From Methylobacterium sp. NEAU K (GTDB lineage Bacteria > Pseudomonadota > Alphaproteobacteria > Rhizobiales > Beijerinckiaceae), in assembly GCF_030700285.1 (NCBI RefSeq), contig NZ_JAUYZJ010000006.1, forward strand, positions 62,001 through 126,000: a stretch of DNA of 64,000 bases. Direction: 5' to 3'. A model generated the notes under the pieces. The model did not search any database and was not told where the DNA came from. It saw only the letters and a list, made by a program, of their open reading frames with translations. The position numbers and the translations under genes are program-made. Of the stretch, positions 1-10,020 are shown in pieces; the first letter of the stretch is position 1, and every line of letters begins with the position of its first letter.

Positions 1-486
1 GACGATGTTGACGAGGTTGGAGATGACCAGCGGCAGGCTGGTGGAATCCGCCACGAACCCGCAGGCGATGATGAAGGCCAGCGCGGCGGGCGGCCCGAAT
101 TCCAGCCGCAGCAGGATCGCCAGCACGATCGGCGTCAGCAGGAGCGCCGCGCCGTCATTGGCGAACAGGGCCGCGATCGCTGCGCCGAGCAGCACCACCA
201 GGGGGAAGAGCCGCCGCCCCCGTCCGCCGCCCCAACGGGCGACGTGGAGCGCCGCCCAATGGAAGAACCCGGCCTCGTCCAGCAGCAGCGAGATGATGAT
301 CAGGGCGACGAACGTGACGGTCGCATCCCACACGATGTGCCAGACCACCGGCACGTCGGCCGCCTGGATGACGCCCGTGGCAAGGGCGATCGCCGCCCCG
401 ATCAGGGCGCTCCAGCCGATCCCGAAGCCCCCGGGCTGCCAGATGACGAACACCAGGGTGACGACGAAGATGGCGAGCGCGAGCAT
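1..486 (-). CDS. arsB: Arsenite efflux permease ArsB (partial, C-terminus outside window)
   Basis: Only the first 162 residues are present; the gene runs off the left edge. ArsB is an inner-membrane permease that exports As(III)/Sb(III), alone or with the ArsA ATPase. The visible part is strongly hydrophobic, with several membrane segments. It carries ArsB-family stretches such as [39 protein letters not shown] and [13 protein letters not shown]. The chosen ATG has a GAGAAG Shine-Dalgarno about 8 nt upstream. It lies about 60 nt after the arsC stop on the same strand, so arsR-arsC-arsB form one operon. An Acr3-type pump is unlikely because the NDGAA and SNLVNIV motifs are those of ArsB. Confidence 0.9.
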   Translation of the reverse strand, partial: MLALAIFVVTLVFVIWQPGGFGIGWSALIGAAIALATGVIQAADVPVVWHIVWDATVTFVALIIISLLLDEAGFFHWAALHVARWGGGRGRRLFPLVVLLGAAIAALFANDGAALLLTPIVLAILLRLEFGPPAALAFIIACGFVADSTSLPLVISNLVNIV

Positions 487-546
487 GCGGGCGACTTCTC
501 GTTTCCCGGCCGAAGGTCTTGGCAGTTCTCGGTGATCCGTCCCGGC

Positions 547-987
547 TCAGGCCGTGCCGACGCGGCGTCCGTGCTCGTCCACGACCCGCTCCCCGTCCTC
601 TTTGACGAACTCGCCCTGCTGCACCGGCAGCAGGTCCAGCACGGCCTCGGAGGGGCGGCACAGGCGCACGCCCCTGGGGCTCACCACCAGCGGCCGGTTG
701 AGCAGGATCGGGTGCGCCGCGATGGCGTCGAGGAGCTGGTCGTCGGTCAGCGCCGGATCACCCAATCCGAGTTCTGCGTAGGGCGTGCCCTTCTCGCGCA
801 GCACGTCACGCACTGAGAGTCCGGCCCGCGCCAGAAGCTGACGGAGCAGCGCCCGCGCGGGCGGGGTCTTCAGGTACTCGACGACATGCGGCTCGATGCC
901 GGCGTTGCGGATCATCGCCAGCGCGTTGCGCGAGGTGCCGCAGTCCGGGTTGTGGTAGATCACCACGTCGATGGCGCGATCAGGCAT
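547..987 (-). CDS. arsC: Arsenate reductase (glutaredoxin-type) ArsC
   Basis: This 146-residue cytoplasmic enzyme reduces As(V) to As(III) with glutathione/glutaredoxin, feeding the adjacent arsenite pump. The catalytic cysteine is Cys16 in HNPDCGTSRN. The conserved arginines of this family lie in ILLNRPLVV and RLCRPSEAV, and the C-terminal block FVKEDGERVVDEHGRR matches the plasmid R773 ArsC type. The length is normal for the family. Its ATG overlaps the end of arsR by 8 nt, which implies translational coupling. The thioredoxin-linked (phosphatase-like) ArsC class is excluded by the HNPxCGTSRN motif. Confidence 0.96.
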   Translation of the reverse strand: MPDRAIDVVIYHNPDCGTSRNALAMIRNAGIEPHVVEYLKTPPARALLRQLLARAGLSVRDVLREKGTPYAELGLGDPALTDDQLLDAIAAHPILLNRPLVVSPRGVRLCRPSEAVLDLLPVQQGEFVKEDGERVVDEHGRRVGTA

Positions 988-1339
988 GGTCCAGCTCGTT
1001 TGCCTCGGTGCAGGAGGCTGACAGGGCGGCCAGCGCGGGCGCGCAGACCTCGGGACGACCCTGGCAGCAATCCGTCATGATAAATTCGATCAGCCCGGAC
1101 AGGACCGGGTAGGCGACGCTGTAGACGATCGAGCGCCCCGCGCGGCGCGACTGGATCAGGCCGGCCTGCTGCAACTCCTTCAGATGGAAGGAGATGGTGG
1201 AGGCGGACACGCCGATCGCGTGGGCCAGAACACCGGAGGCCATGCCCTCGGGGCCGGCTTTCACGAGCGCCCGGAGCGCCCGCAGCCGGTGCTCCTGGCC
1301 CAGGGCGATGAAGGCCGCGAGGGCTTGCGGTTCGTCCAT
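980..1339 (-). CDS. arsR: ArsR-family arsenite-responsive repressor
   Basis: A 119-residue winged-helix repressor, most likely controlling both the arsRCB operon and divergent arsH. The recognition helix region is [19 protein letters not shown] (about residues 43-61). The E. coli metal site in the DNA-binding helix (CVC) is absent. Instead there is a Cys pair plus a third Cys near the C-terminus (Cys91, Cys92, Cys99, in [12 protein letters not shown]), with Cys110 nearby. That arrangement resembles the atypical As(III) site described for the Acidithiobacillus ArsR. The ATG at 1339 is preferred; the only upstream start in frame is a TTG at 1369, which lies beyond the likely operator. Confidence 0.93.
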   Translation of the reverse strand: MDEPQALAAFIALGQEHRLRALRALVKAGPEGMASGVLAHAIGVSASTISFHLKELQQAGLIQSRRAGRSIVYSVAYPVLSGLIEFIMTDCCQGRPEVCAPALAALSASCTEANELDHA

Positions 1340-1341
1340 TT

Positions 1342-1361
1342 TCGTTTCAACATTCAAACGA
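1342..1361. promoter_or_regulatory. Probable ArsR operator between arsR and arsH
   Basis: A perfect inverted repeat, tcgttt-N8-aaacga, fills much of the 50-bp divergent intergenic space, directly next to the arsR start codon. Its size and position fit a winged-helix dimer site that would repress arsR and arsH together. The surrounding bases are AT-rich against a GC-rich background. Inferred from symmetry and location only. Confidence 0.55.
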
Positions 1362-1389
1362 TCGTGCAAATATACGAGAAAGCGGAACC

Positions 1390-2136
1390 GTGGACAAGCC
1401 CGACCAGCCCTTCGCAGACGGGCTACCCAACCTCAGCACGCCGCATTTCGTGGTGCCGACCGTCGCGCAGCTGGAGGCGGCGCAGCCGTTTACGCACGCT
1501 CCGCGCTTCCTGATCCTGTACGGGTCCCTGCGGTCGCGCTCGTTCAGCCGGCTCTTGGGCTACGAGGCGGCGCGGCTCCTCGAAGCCATGGGCGGCGAGG
1601 TGCGGATCTACCACGCCCACGGCCTGCCGCTGCCGGACGACACGACCCCGGACCACCCGAAGGTGCAGGAGCTGCGCGCGCTCTCGCTCTGGTCGGAGGG
1701 TCAGGTCTGGGTCTCGCCGGAGCGCCACGGCAACCTCACCGGGGTGATGAAGAGCCAGATCGACTGGCTGCCGCTCAGCGACGGCTCGGTGCGCCCGACG
1801 CAGGGACGCACTCTGGCGGTGATGCAGGTGTCGGGCGGGTCGCAGAGCTTCAACGCGGTCAACAGCCTGCGGCTGCTCGGCCGGTGGATGCGGATGATCA
1901 CCATCCCCAACCAATCCTCGGTGCCGATGGCCTACCGGGAATTCGACGAGGCCGGACGCATGAAGCCGGGCCCGCTCTACGAACGCGTGGTCGATGTCTG
2001 CGAGGAACTGATGAAGTTCACGCTGCTGACCCGCGGACGGGCCGACTACCTCGTCGACCGCTACAGCGAGCGCAGGGAACGGGAGCCGGAGCGGCTCCAG
2101 GCCGTGGCGGCCGATATCGGCTTCTCGAAACCCTGA
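1390..2136 (+). CDS. arsH: Arsenical resistance NADPH-dependent FMN reductase ArsH
   Basis: A 248-residue flavodoxin-fold flavoprotein. ArsH proteins oxidise trivalent organoarsenicals and reduce quinones or azo dyes with NADPH. The family phosphate-binding loop is [20 protein letters not shown] (about residues 44-63). Other family blocks are [36 protein letters not shown] and the C-terminal [20 protein letters not shown]. The start is GTG at 1390, with a GAGAAAG ribosome site upstream. It is divergent from arsR across the shared operator. Length and motifs are normal for ArsH. Confidence 0.95.
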   Translation: MDKPDQPFADGLPNLSTPHFVVPTVAQLEAAQPFTHAPRFLILYGSLRSRSFSRLLGYEAARLLEAMGGEVRIYHAHGLPLPDDTTPDHPKVQELRALSLWSEGQVWVSPERHGNLTGVMKSQIDWLPLSDGSVRPTQGRTLAVMQVSGGSQSFNAVNSLRLLGRWMRMITIPNQSSVPMAYREFDEAGRMKPGPLYERVVDVCEELMKFTLLTRGRADYLVDRYSERREREPERLQAVAADIGFSKP

Positions 2137-2303
2137 GGCGGTTCGGATCCCGGGGAGCGGGATTGCGGACCGCCCAGACTACTCGGTCGCCGGCGAGGCC
2201 CTAGCTAGGGCAGCGATCGACCGGTCGCCCGGCAGGGCCGATCGTGTCCGTTTCCGCTGGGGGCGCCGTGACAGCCCTCGCCACCACAGAGGGATGCCGC
2301 CTG

Positions 2304-2744
2304 ATGGAATTTCTGCACACCATGGTCCGGGTGGCCGATCTCGACCGGGCGCTCGCCTTCTACGTCGACACGTTCGGCCTCAAGGAAGTCCGCCGGATCG
2401 AGAACGAGAAGGGCCGCTTCACCCTGGTCTTCCTGGCCGCGCCGGGGGACGTCGAGCGGGCACAGGCGACGAAGTCGCCGCTCATCGAGCTGACCTACAA
2501 CTGGGACCCGGAGACCTACTCGGGCGGCCGCAACTTCGGGCACTTGGCCTACCAGGTCGACGACATCTACGCCTTCTGCGCCAAGCTCAAGGACAGGGGC
2601 GTGACCATCAACCGTCCTCCGCGCGACGGCCACATGGCCTTCGTCAAGTCGCCGGACGGCATCTCCATCGAGATCCTGCAGAAGGGTGGCGCGAAGGAGC
2701 CGCAGGAGCCGTGGCTGTCGATGGAGAATACCGGGACCTGGTAA
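2304..2744 (+). CDS. gloA: Lactoylglutathione lyase (glyoxalase I)
   Basis: A 146-residue single-domain VOC enzyme that isomerises the methylglyoxal-glutathione hemithioacetal to S-lactoylglutathione. The four metal ligands are in place: His5 (MEFLHTMVRV), Glu62 (PLIELTYN), His80 (FGHLAY) and Glu123 (ISIEIL). The short form without the long insert matches the E. coli-like Ni-type glyoxalases. The ATG at 2304 is chosen because His5 is then the first metal ligand, as in the family; an in-frame upstream extension would add 20 unconserved residues. It lies 50 bp upstream of rnpB on the same strand. Confidence 0.94.
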   Translation: MEFLHTMVRVADLDRALAFYVDTFGLKEVRRIENEKGRFTLVFLAAPGDVERAQATKSPLIELTYNWDPETYSGGRNFGHLAYQVDDIYAFCAKLKDRGVTINRPPRDGHMAFVKSPDGISIEILQKGGAKEPQEPWLSMENTGTW

Positions 2745-2793
2745 CGGGCGCTCCGCCCTTGACCCGGACGGCGGTGCGGGCCCATCTGCCCGT

Positions 2794-3194
<401 letters not shown>

Positions 3195-3616
3195 CCCGAT
3201 ACTTAAAAACTGGGCGGTCCCAGGATCCTGGCCGCCGCACACGGGCCGCCCGCAGCGACAACTCGGCAAGGGCCGGAATTCACGCGCGGCAAAAACCTTC
3301 GGTTAACCTTGCCGGGGTCAGATCGGTCCGCGCGGCAGCGCCAAGCTCGTGCGTTGACGATCCTCCGAGGCCCATGATACCCGGCATCCTCCCGTCAACG
3401 GCGTGTATCGGATCGCCGGGCGCAACCTGCACAGGTGCAGGTCTCGTCCGTGCGCGGCGTTTTGCGCCCTCAGCATCCGGCGCCGTTCCCGTCACGCGCG
3501 CCGCCCTCGCGCGGCCCGGCACAGGGCACCATGAGACGCACGAGCCGCATCCGCGCCCGGGTTCCCGAGGCGCGCAGACATCCCGCCATTCCCTGCAGCC
3601 GCCCCGCGAGGCGCGC
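3195..3616 (+). other. Intergenic region between rnpB and rsmH, with a possible dcw promoter
   Basis: About 420 bp without a convincing gene. A GC-rich imperfect hairpin follows rnpB at about 3209-3235 (ggcggtcccagg / cctggccgcc) without a T-run. A gttaacc motif lies at 3302-3308. The best promoter-like pair is TTGACG at 3354-3359 and TGATAC at 3375-3380, with a 15-nt spacer, which is short. No mraZ gene or array of MraZ-type repeats is seen, although mraZ often precedes rsmH in other bacteria. The window gives no other transcription start for the dcw cluster. Confidence 0.4.
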
Positions 3617-4690
3617 ATGATCCGGCGCCGCATCCCCGCCGAGGTGCCCACTGCGCCACGACAGGCTTCCAGCGGCGCGCCTGCAGCCCAGCCCCACGTG
3701 CCGGTGCTGCTCGCCGAGGTGGTCGAAGCGCTCAAGACCGAGGGCGGCCTGGCCGTCGACGGCACCTTCGGCGCCGGGGGCTACACGCGCGCACTCCTGG
3801 CCGCCGATTCGGGCGTGCGGGTGATGGCCATCGACCGCGACCCGGAGGCGATCGCCCGCGGACAGGCGCTGATCGACGAATCCGGAGGACGCCTGCGCCT
3901 GCTGCCGGGCCGATTCGGCGACCTCGACACGCTGCTTGCCGAGGCTGGCGAGGCCCGGGCCGATCGGGTCGTGCTCGATATCGGCGTCTCGTCGATGCAG
4001 CTCGACGCGCCGGAGCGGGGGTTCTCGTTCCGCAACGACGGCCCGCTCGACATGCGCATGGGCGCAGACGGGCCGAGCGCGGCCGACCTCGTGAACGAGG
4101 CCGACGAGACGGTGCTCGCCGACATCATCTACCATTACGGCGAGGAGCGGCGGTCGCGCGCCGTCGCGCGCACGATCCACGAGGCCCGCCGCCGCGGCCG
4201 GATCGAGACCACCGGGCAGCTCGCAGAGCTGGTCGCGAGCGTGGTGCGGGTCGAGCCCGGCAGCCACATCCACCCGGCGACGCGGACGTTCCAGGGCCTG
4301 CGGATCGCCGTCAACGACGAGCTCGGCGAGCTCGTGCGCGCCCTGCACGCGGCCGAGCGCGTGCTCGTCCCGGGCGGCCGGCTCGCCGTGGTGACGTTCC
4401 ACTCGCTCGAGGACCGGATCGTCAAGCAGTTCTTCGCCGCCCGCAGCGGCCGCTCCGCCCAGGGCTCCCGCCACCTGCCGGGCGCGCCCGCGGAGGCCGT
4501 CCGCAGCTTCCGCCTGGTGACCAAGGGGCCGGTCCTGCCGGGCGAGGCCGAGACCGCGCGCAACCCCCGCGCCCGCTCCGCCAAGCTCCGGGCCGCCGAG
4601 CGCACCGAATCCGACGTGCCCGAGCCGCTCGCGGCCCTGCACGTCCTGGCGGGCCTGCCAGACACCGCCCGTGGGGGCCATCGCCGATGA
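3617..4690 (+). CDS. rsmH: 16S rRNA m4C1402 methyltransferase RsmH (MraW)
   Basis: A 357-residue SAM-dependent enzyme that N4-methylates C1402 of 16S rRNA, and the first gene of the dcw cluster. Family blocks are [13 protein letters not shown] near the N-terminus, the SAM loop [15 protein letters not shown] (about 48-62), [36 protein letters not shown] [20 protein letters not shown], and [13 protein letters not shown]. The ATG at 3617 gives a basic N-terminal extension of about 26 residues before the conserved core; an open frame continues upstream but is unconserved. It overlaps ftsL by 4 nt (ATGA). Confidence 0.96.
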   Translation: MIRRRIPAEVPTAPRQASSGAPAAQPHVPVLLAEVVEALKTEGGLAVDGTFGAGGYTRALLAADSGVRVMAIDRDPEAIARGQALIDESGGRLRLLPGRFGDLDTLLAEAGEARADRVVLDIGVSSMQLDAPERGFSFRNDGPLDMRMGADGPSAADLVNEADETVLADIIYHYGEERRSRAVARTIHEARRRGRIETTGQLAELVASVVRVEPGSHIHPATRTFQGLRIAVNDELGELVRALHAAERVLVPGGRLAVVTFHSLEDRIVKQFFAARSGRSAQGSRHLPGAPAEAVRSFRLVTKGPVLPGEAETARNPRARSAKLRAAERTESDVPEPLAALHVLAGLPDTARGGHRR

Positions 4691-5100
4691 TCCGCCTGCT
4701 GAACCTCCTCGCGGTGGCCGGCCTCGTGGCTTCGGCGATCTACGCCTACTCGATCAAATACGACACGCTCTACCAGGGCGGGCAGGTCTCCAAGCTGCAG
4801 ACCGCGCTCCATGCCGAGCGGCAGGCGATCGCGGTGCTGCGCGCCGAGTGGCAGCTCCTGACCCGGCCGGACCGGCTGCAGGCGGCGGTGGACAAGCATC
4901 TCGCCCTGGAGCCGATCGGCACCAGCCATCTCGCCCGTCTCTCGGACCTGCCGGGCCGGCCCGAGCGCGGCGACGAGATCGGCCGGCTGCTCGCCGCGAC
5001 GGCGACGCCCAAGGACAAGGGCACGATCGAACCCCGTACCACCGGATCGATCACCCGCACCGTCACCACGACCCGCACCCCGACGACGGCTTCGAGGTAA
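4687..5100 (+). CDS. ftsL: Cell division protein FtsL
   Basis: A 137-residue bitopic divisome protein that bridges FtsQ/FtsB to FtsWI. It has a very short cytoplasmic N-terminus, one membrane span (about residues 4-22, [19 protein letters not shown]), and then a periplasmic coiled-coil-like stretch (about 33-75) with an [14 protein letters not shown] segment typical of alphaproteobacterial FtsL. The Thr/Arg-rich tail (about 105-137) looks disordered. Sequence conservation in FtsL is always low, so the call rests on topology, size and its place between rsmH and ftsI. It overlaps rsmH by 4 nt and is followed by ftsI after 6 nt. Confidence 0.88.
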   Translation: MIRLLNLLAVAGLVASAIYAYSIKYDTLYQGGQVSKLQTALHAERQAIAVLRAEWQLLTRPDRLQAAVDKHLALEPIGTSHLARLSDLPGRPERGDEIGRLLAATATPKDKGTIEPRTTGSITRTVTTTRTPTTASR

Positions 5101-5106
5101 ACACCC

Positions 5107-7014
5107 GTGTCCGAAGACGCCGACCAGACCTTCGACCCGGCAGCCGAGGCGCAGGCGGCCGACGCACACGTGTCGGAACATGAGGCCGCCGTGCTCGAGG
5201 CTGCCGCGCGCGCGCATGCCGCGATTGCCCCGCGCGTCATCGAAGAGAGCGAGCACGCGCCGGTGCCGCGCGCCGAGCGCGCCGTGGCCTTCGTGCGGAG
5301 CATGTTCCGGCTGGCCATAGAGCGCTCGCACATGCGCGTCGCCGTGGTCGGGCTGGTCTTCGTCGCGGTGTTCGGGACAATCTCGACCAAGCTCCTGATG
5401 ATGGCGATCTTCGGGGATCCGCCCAGCCAGGAGCACCGGGTCGCGGCCGCGTCCGCCACGGCTTTCCGCCCCGACATCGTCGACCGCAACGGCGAGATCC
5501 TGGCCACCGACATCCGCACCGTGTCGGTCTTCGCCGAGCCCGGCAACATCTACGACAAGGACGAGGCGGTGGAGCTGCTCACCGCCGTCCTGCCGGAACT
5601 CAACGCCTCCGAGCTGCGCGCCAAGCTGTCCTCCCGCAAGGGCCGGAGCGGCGCGGGCTTCGTCTGGGTCAAGCGCGAGCTGACGCCCAAGCAGCAGGCC
5701 GAGGTCCACCGGCTCGGCATCCCGGGCATCGGCTTCCTGCCCGACCACAAGCGGGTCTACCCGAACGGCGTCGCCGCCGCCCACATCCTGGGCGCGACGA
5801 ACCTCGACGGCGTCGGCATCGCCGGTATCGAGAAGTACATCGACTCCACCGGGATCCAGGCGCTCAACAGCTTCGGGCTGGTCAACAAGCAGGCCGACCT
5901 CAAGCCGGTGCAGCTCTCCATCGATCTGCGCGCCCAGTTCGCGGTGCGCGACGAGCTGGCCTGGGGCATCGACCACTTCAAGGCCAAGGCCGGCGCCTCG
6001 ATGATCCTCGACGTGAAGACCGGCGAGGTGATCGCCCTGGTCTCCATGCCCGATTTCGACCCGAACGACCCGAAGGACGCGCTCTCGCCCGACCGCATCA
6101 ACCGCATGAACGTCGGCGTCTACGAGATGGGCTCGACCTTCAAGGCGATGACGCTCGCCATGGCGCTCGAATCCGGCAAGTACAACGTCAACTCGACCTT
6201 CGACACCCGGGGCGGCGTGCTGAACTGGGGCCGCCAGAAGATCCACGAGTATCACGGCACCAACCGCGTTATCACCATGCCGGAGGTGTTCACGCATTCC
6301 TCGAACATCGGCTCCGCCAAGATGGCGCTCGGTGTCGGTGTGGCCGGGCACAAGGCCTTCCTGAAGAAGATGGGCCTGCTCGACCGGCTGCGCACCGAGC
6401 TGCCGGAGAGCGCGGCCCCGATCGTCCCGGCGCGGTGGAGCGAGATCAACACGATCACCATCGCGTTCGGTCACGGCATCGCGGTGGCGCCGATCCAGGC
6501 GGCGGCCGCGGTGGCGGCGATCACCAATGGCGGCGACCTGATCACCCCGACCTTTCTCAAGACCAATCCAGACGACGCCAAGGCGCACGCCACGCACGTG
6601 CTCTCGGCCCAGACTTCCGAGGCGATGCGCTTCATCATGCGCCTCAACGCGGTCGAGGGCTCGGCCAAGAAGGCGGCGATCCCGTACTACTTCGTCGGCG
6701 GGAAGACCGGCACGGCCGAGAAGGTGATCGGCGGGCGCTACATTCACAACCGCCTGTTCACCACGTTCATGGCGGCGGCGCCGATGAACGACCCGAAATA
6801 CCTGTTCGTCACGATCATGGACGAGCCGCAGGGCCTGCCGGAATCGGGTGGCTACGCCACGGCGGCCTGGAATTCCGGCGTGGTGACCGGCAAGGTGATC
6901 GAGCGCGTGGCGCCGATCCTGGGTCTGCCACCGCAATTCGAGCCGCCGGTGAGACCGTTCCCGCAGATGGTCAAGCTCAACGCCTACCACGCCAACCAGC
7001 TCGGCGGCCCGTGA
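5107..7014 (+). CDS. ftsI: Septal peptidoglycan transpeptidase FtsI (PBP3)
   Basis: A 635-residue class B penicillin-binding protein that cross-links septal peptidoglycan as partner of FtsW. It has a long acidic Ala/Glu-rich cytoplasmic N-terminus (1-70), one membrane anchor (about 78-100) and a periplasmic pedestal domain (RPDIVDRNGEILATDI). The transpeptidase domain has all three active-site motifs: Ser343-Thr-Phe-Lys346, Ser398-Ser-Asn400 and Lys533-Thr-Gly535. The start is GTG at 5107. The stop overlaps the GTG start of murE (GTGA), so the two are translationally coupled. The 70-residue cytoplasmic tail is longer than in E. coli. Confidence 0.97.
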   Translation: MSEDADQTFDPAAEAQAADAHVSEHEAAVLEAAARAHAAIAPRVIEESEHAPVPRAERAVAFVRSMFRLAIERSHMRVAVVGLVFVAVFGTISTKLLMMAIFGDPPSQEHRVAAASATAFRPDIVDRNGEILATDIRTVSVFAEPGNIYDKDEAVELLTAVLPELNASELRAKLSSRKGRSGAGFVWVKRELTPKQQAEVHRLGIPGIGFLPDHKRVYPNGVAAAHILGATNLDGVGIAGIEKYIDSTGIQALNSFGLVNKQADLKPVQLSIDLRAQFAVRDELAWGIDHFKAKAGASMILDVKTGEVIALVSMPDFDPNDPKDALSPDRINRMNVGVYEMGSTFKAMTLAMALESGKYNVNSTFDTRGGVLNWGRQKIHEYHGTNRVITMPEVFTHSSNIGSAKMALGVGVAGHKAFLKKMGLLDRLRTELPESAAPIVPARWSEINTITIAFGHGIAVAPIQAAAAVAAITNGGDLITPTFLKTNPDDAKAHATHVLSAQTSEAMRFIMRLNAVEGSAKKAAIPYYFVGGKTGTAEKVIGGRYIHNRLFTTFMAAAPMNDPKYLFVTIMDEPQGLPESGGYATAAWNSGVVTGKVIERVAPILGLPPQFEPPVRPFPQMVKLNAYHANQLGGP

Positions 7015-8471
7015 TCGCCCGGCTCGCCGATCTGTTCCCGGAGGCCGCGGGGCCGGCCGCCGACCTGTCGGTAACGGCTCTCACCGCCGACAGCCGGAAG
7101 GTCGTGCCGGGAGGCGTGTTCGTCGCGGTGCCTGGAACGATGGCCGACGGCCGCCTGTTCGCCGCCCAGGCGGCCGAGCGCGGCGCCCTGGCGGTGGCCG
7201 GGGAGGGCGCGCGGCCCGCCGACCTGCCGGAGTCGGTCGCCTGGATCGCCGTGGCGGATGCCCGCCGGGCGCTGGCGCTCGCCGCCGCCCGCCTCGCGGG
7301 CGCGCAGCCCGGTACCGTGGTGGCCGTCACCGGCACCGCGGGCAAGAGTTCGGTCGCCGATTTCGTGCGGCAGATCCTGGCCCGGCTCGGCCGCGACGCG
7401 GCGAGCCTCGGCACCGTCGGGATCGTGACCAAACGCGGGGCGCAGTACGGCTCGCTCACCACTCCGGATCCGGTGACCCTGCACCGGACCCTGGCGCGGC
7501 TCGCCGCCGAGGGCGTGACGGAGCTGGCCATGGAGGCCTCTTCGCACGGCATTGAGCAGCGCCGCCTCGACGGCGTGCGGCTCGATGCGGCGGCCTTCAC
7601 AAATCTCGGACGCGACCACCTCGACTATCACGCCAGCATCGAGGAGTACCTCGCGGCCAAGCTGCGCCTGTTCACCGACCTGCTGCCGCCGGGCCGTCCG
7701 GCGATCGTGAATGCCGACGGCGCCTATGCGGACCGGGTGATCGCCGCGGCGGTCGAAGCCGGGCGGCCGGTTCGCACGGTCGGACGCGCGGGCCGGGATC
7801 TCTGCGTCGAATCGGTGCGGACGGAGGGATTCGCGCAGGCCGTGAGGCTCGCGTTCGGCGGCGCGGTCTACGATGTGCGCCTGCCGCTCGTCGGAGAATT
7901 CCAGGTCGAGAACGCTCTCGTGGCGGCCGGCCTCGCGCTGGCCACCCCGGCGGGTGCCGCCGACCCGGCCGGGGTCTTCGCAGCTCTCGACCACCTCACC
8001 GGCGTGCCGGGCCGCATGGAGCGGATCGGTGAGGCGCGGGGCGGCCTCTGCCTCGTGGACTACGCGCACAAGCCCGAGGCCCTGGAGAGCGTTCTGACCG
8101 CGCTCCGGCCCTTCGCGGCCGGCCGCCTCGTCGTGGTGTTCGGGTGCGGCGGCGACCGCGATCGGGGCAAGCGCCCGCTCATGGGCGCGATTGCGGACCG
8201 GCTGGCCGATACGGTCATCGTCACCGACGACAACCCGCGAACCGAGGAGCCCAGCGCGATCCGGCGGGCGATCCTGGCGGCGGCCCCGAAGGCGGAAGAG
8301 ATCGGCGACCGAGCCGAGGCGATCCGCGCGGCCGTGCGGCGGCTCGGGCCCGGCGACGTTCTGGTCGTGGCTGGCAAAGGTCATGAAACCGGCCAGATCG
8401 TGGGAGATCGCACCCTGCCGTTCTCGGACCACGACGTCTTGCGCGCCGCCATCGCCGAGGCGACGCTCTGA
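7011..8471 (+). CDS. murE: UDP-MurNAc-L-Ala-D-Glu:meso-diaminopimelate ligase MurE
   Basis: A 486-residue cytoplasmic ATP-dependent ligase adding meso-DAP to UDP-MurNAc-dipeptide. The P-loop is Gly108-Thr-Ala-Gly-Lys112-Ser-Ser (VTGTAGKSS). The substrate block is SLTTPDPVTLHRTL, and the carbamylated-lysine region is EYLAAKLRLFTDLL. The DNPR motif that selects meso-DAP over lysine is at residues 407-410 (DDNPRTEEP), so the wall is DAP-type. The GTG start at 7011 overlaps the ftsI stop. The start is fixed by this overlap; the open frame continues far upstream inside ftsI but is not coding there. Confidence 0.97.
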   Translation: MIARLADLFPEAAGPAADLSVTALTADSRKVVPGGVFVAVPGTMADGRLFAAQAAERGALAVAGEGARPADLPESVAWIAVADARRALALAAARLAGAQPGTVVAVTGTAGKSSVADFVRQILARLGRDAASLGTVGIVTKRGAQYGSLTTPDPVTLHRTLARLAAEGVTELAMEASSHGIEQRRLDGVRLDAAAFTNLGRDHLDYHASIEEYLAAKLRLFTDLLPPGRPAIVNADGAYADRVIAAAVEAGRPVRTVGRAGRDLCVESVRTEGFAQAVRLAFGGAVYDVRLPLVGEFQVENALVAAGLALATPAGAADPAGVFAALDHLTGVPGRMERIGEARGGLCLVDYAHKPEALESVLTALRPFAAGRLVVVFGCGGDRDRGKRPLMGAIADRLADTVIVTDDNPRTEEPSAIRRAILAAAPKAEEIGDRAEAIRAAVRRLGPGDVLVVAGKGHETGQIVGDRTLPFSDHDVLRAAIAEATL

Positions 8472-8490
8472 GCGCGACAGGGGGCTGACC

Positions 8491-9942
8491 ATGACCGCAC
8501 TCTGGACCCGGGAGGAACTCGAGGCCGCCACCGGGGGCCGCCTGATCGGCGAGGCCCGGACGATCCGCGGCGCGTCGATCGATACCCGCACCCTCCAACC
8601 GGGCGATCTGTTCTTCGCGATCCGAGGCGAGGCTCGCGACGGCCACGACTTCGTCGCCGACGCCCTCGGGCGCGGGGCCGGCGTCGCGGCGGTCAGCGAG
8701 GCTCGTGCCGGGGAGCTAGCGGCGTTCGGTCCCGTCCTGGCTGTGCCCGAGGCGGGCGCCGACCCGGTGCTGACGGCGATGATCCGCCTCGGCGCCGCCG
8801 CACGGGACCGCACCAAGGCCCAGGTCGTGGCGGTGACCGGCTCCGTCGGCAAGACCGGGACCAAGGAGGCCCTGCGCCACGTGCTCGCCGAGCAGGGCGA
8901 GACCCACGCCTCGGTGGCCTCCTACAACAACCACTGGGGCGTGCCGCTGACCCTGGCGCGGATGCCGCGATCCACGCGCTTCGGCGTGTTCGAGATCGGC
9001 ATGAACCACGCGGCCGAGATCGTGCCGCTGACCGCCCAGGTCCGTCCCGACATCGCGCTGATCACCACGGTCGAGCCGGTGCATATCGAGCATTTCGCCT
9101 CGCTCGCCGCCATCGCGGACGCGAAGGGCGAGATCTTCTCCGGGCTCCGGCCCGGCGGCGTCGCGATCATCAACCGCGACGCGCAGCATTTCGACCGGCT
9201 GGTCGCCCACGCGCAGGCATCCCGGGCGGGCCGGGTGATCAGCTTCGGCGAGCACCCCGAGGCCGACGTGCGGGCCCTGAGGATCGTGCTCCGCCCCGAC
9301 CTGTCGGTGGTCGACGCCAGCGTGATGGGGCAGCCTGTCACCTACAAGCTCGGCACGGCCGGACGGCACGCGGCGCTGAACTCGCTCGGCGTGATGGCGG
9401 TGATCCACGCGCTCGGTGCCGATCTCGCCCGGGCCGCGCTGTCGCTCGCCGGGCTGACCCCGCCGGTCGGGCGCGGCGAGCGCACCGCCCTCGAGATCGC
9501 CGGGGGCACCGCCTATCTCGTCGACGAGAGCTACAACGCCAATCCCGCCTCGGTCCGGGCGGCGCTGGCGACGCTGGCCGGCATCGAGACCGGCCCGCGC
9601 GGCCGCCGCATCGCGGTGCTCGGCGACATGCTGGAACTCGGCACGGCCTCCCCCGATCTGCACCGCGGCCTCGCCGAGGCGGTCGAGGCCGCACATGTCG
9701 ATCTCGTCTTCGCCTCCGGGCCGCTGATGCGCCACCTGTTCGAGGCGCTGCCAGTGAGCCGCCGCGGCGGCGTGGCCGACACCGCCGCCGACCTGATCGA
9801 GCCGCTCGCCGGAAGTCTCCGGGCGGGCGACGCCGTGATGGTCAAGGGATCGAACGGCAGCCGCATGGGGCGGATTGTCGAGGTGCTGAAAGCCCGCTAC
9901 GCGGTCGACCCGACGCGGCGCGGATTGGCCGCCGCTCCATGA
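8491..9942 (+). CDS. murF: UDP-MurNAc-tripeptide:D-alanyl-D-alanine ligase MurF
   Basis: A 483-residue Mur ligase that adds D-Ala-D-Ala to make the complete UDP-MurNAc-pentapeptide. It has the N-terminal MurF domain (SIDTRTLQPGDLFFAIRGEA), the P-loop Gly117-Ser-Val-Gly-Lys121-Thr, YNNHWGVPLTLARMP, and the MurF-specific DESYNANPASVRAAL with IAVLGDMLELG in the C-terminal domain. ATG at 8491 follows murE by 19 nt with GGGGGCTGACC between. The dipeptide substrate comes from Ddl, encoded later in the same cluster. Confidence 0.97.
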   Translation: MTALWTREELEAATGGRLIGEARTIRGASIDTRTLQPGDLFFAIRGEARDGHDFVADALGRGAGVAAVSEARAGELAAFGPVLAVPEAGADPVLTAMIRLGAAARDRTKAQVVAVTGSVGKTGTKEALRHVLAEQGETHASVASYNNHWGVPLTLARMPRSTRFGVFEIGMNHAAEIVPLTAQVRPDIALITTVEPVHIEHFASLAAIADAKGEIFSGLRPGGVAIINRDAQHFDRLVAHAQASRAGRVISFGEHPEADVRALRIVLRPDLSVVDASVMGQPVTYKLGTAGRHAALNSLGVMAVIHALGADLARAALSLAGLTPPVGRGERTALEIAGGTAYLVDESYNANPASVRAALATLAGIETGPRGRRIAVLGDMLELGTASPDLHRGLAEAVEAAHVDLVFASGPLMRHLFEALPVSRRGGVADTAADLIEPLAGSLRAGDAVMVKGSNGSRMGRIVEVLKARYAVDPTRRGLAAAP

Positions 9943-10020
9943 TGGGCACGCCCGAGCGTTCGGAACGATCGGTGCCGCTCCCCGAAACCCGCGCCTGAAC
10001 AAAAGGGGCCGAGCGCCCGG

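Noticed and set aside
4135..6990. A 951-codon open frame antisense to rsmH, ftsL and ftsI
   Set aside because: Composition is His/Arg/Gly/Asp-rich with no motif, and it lies opposite three certain genes. It results from the high GC at third positions.
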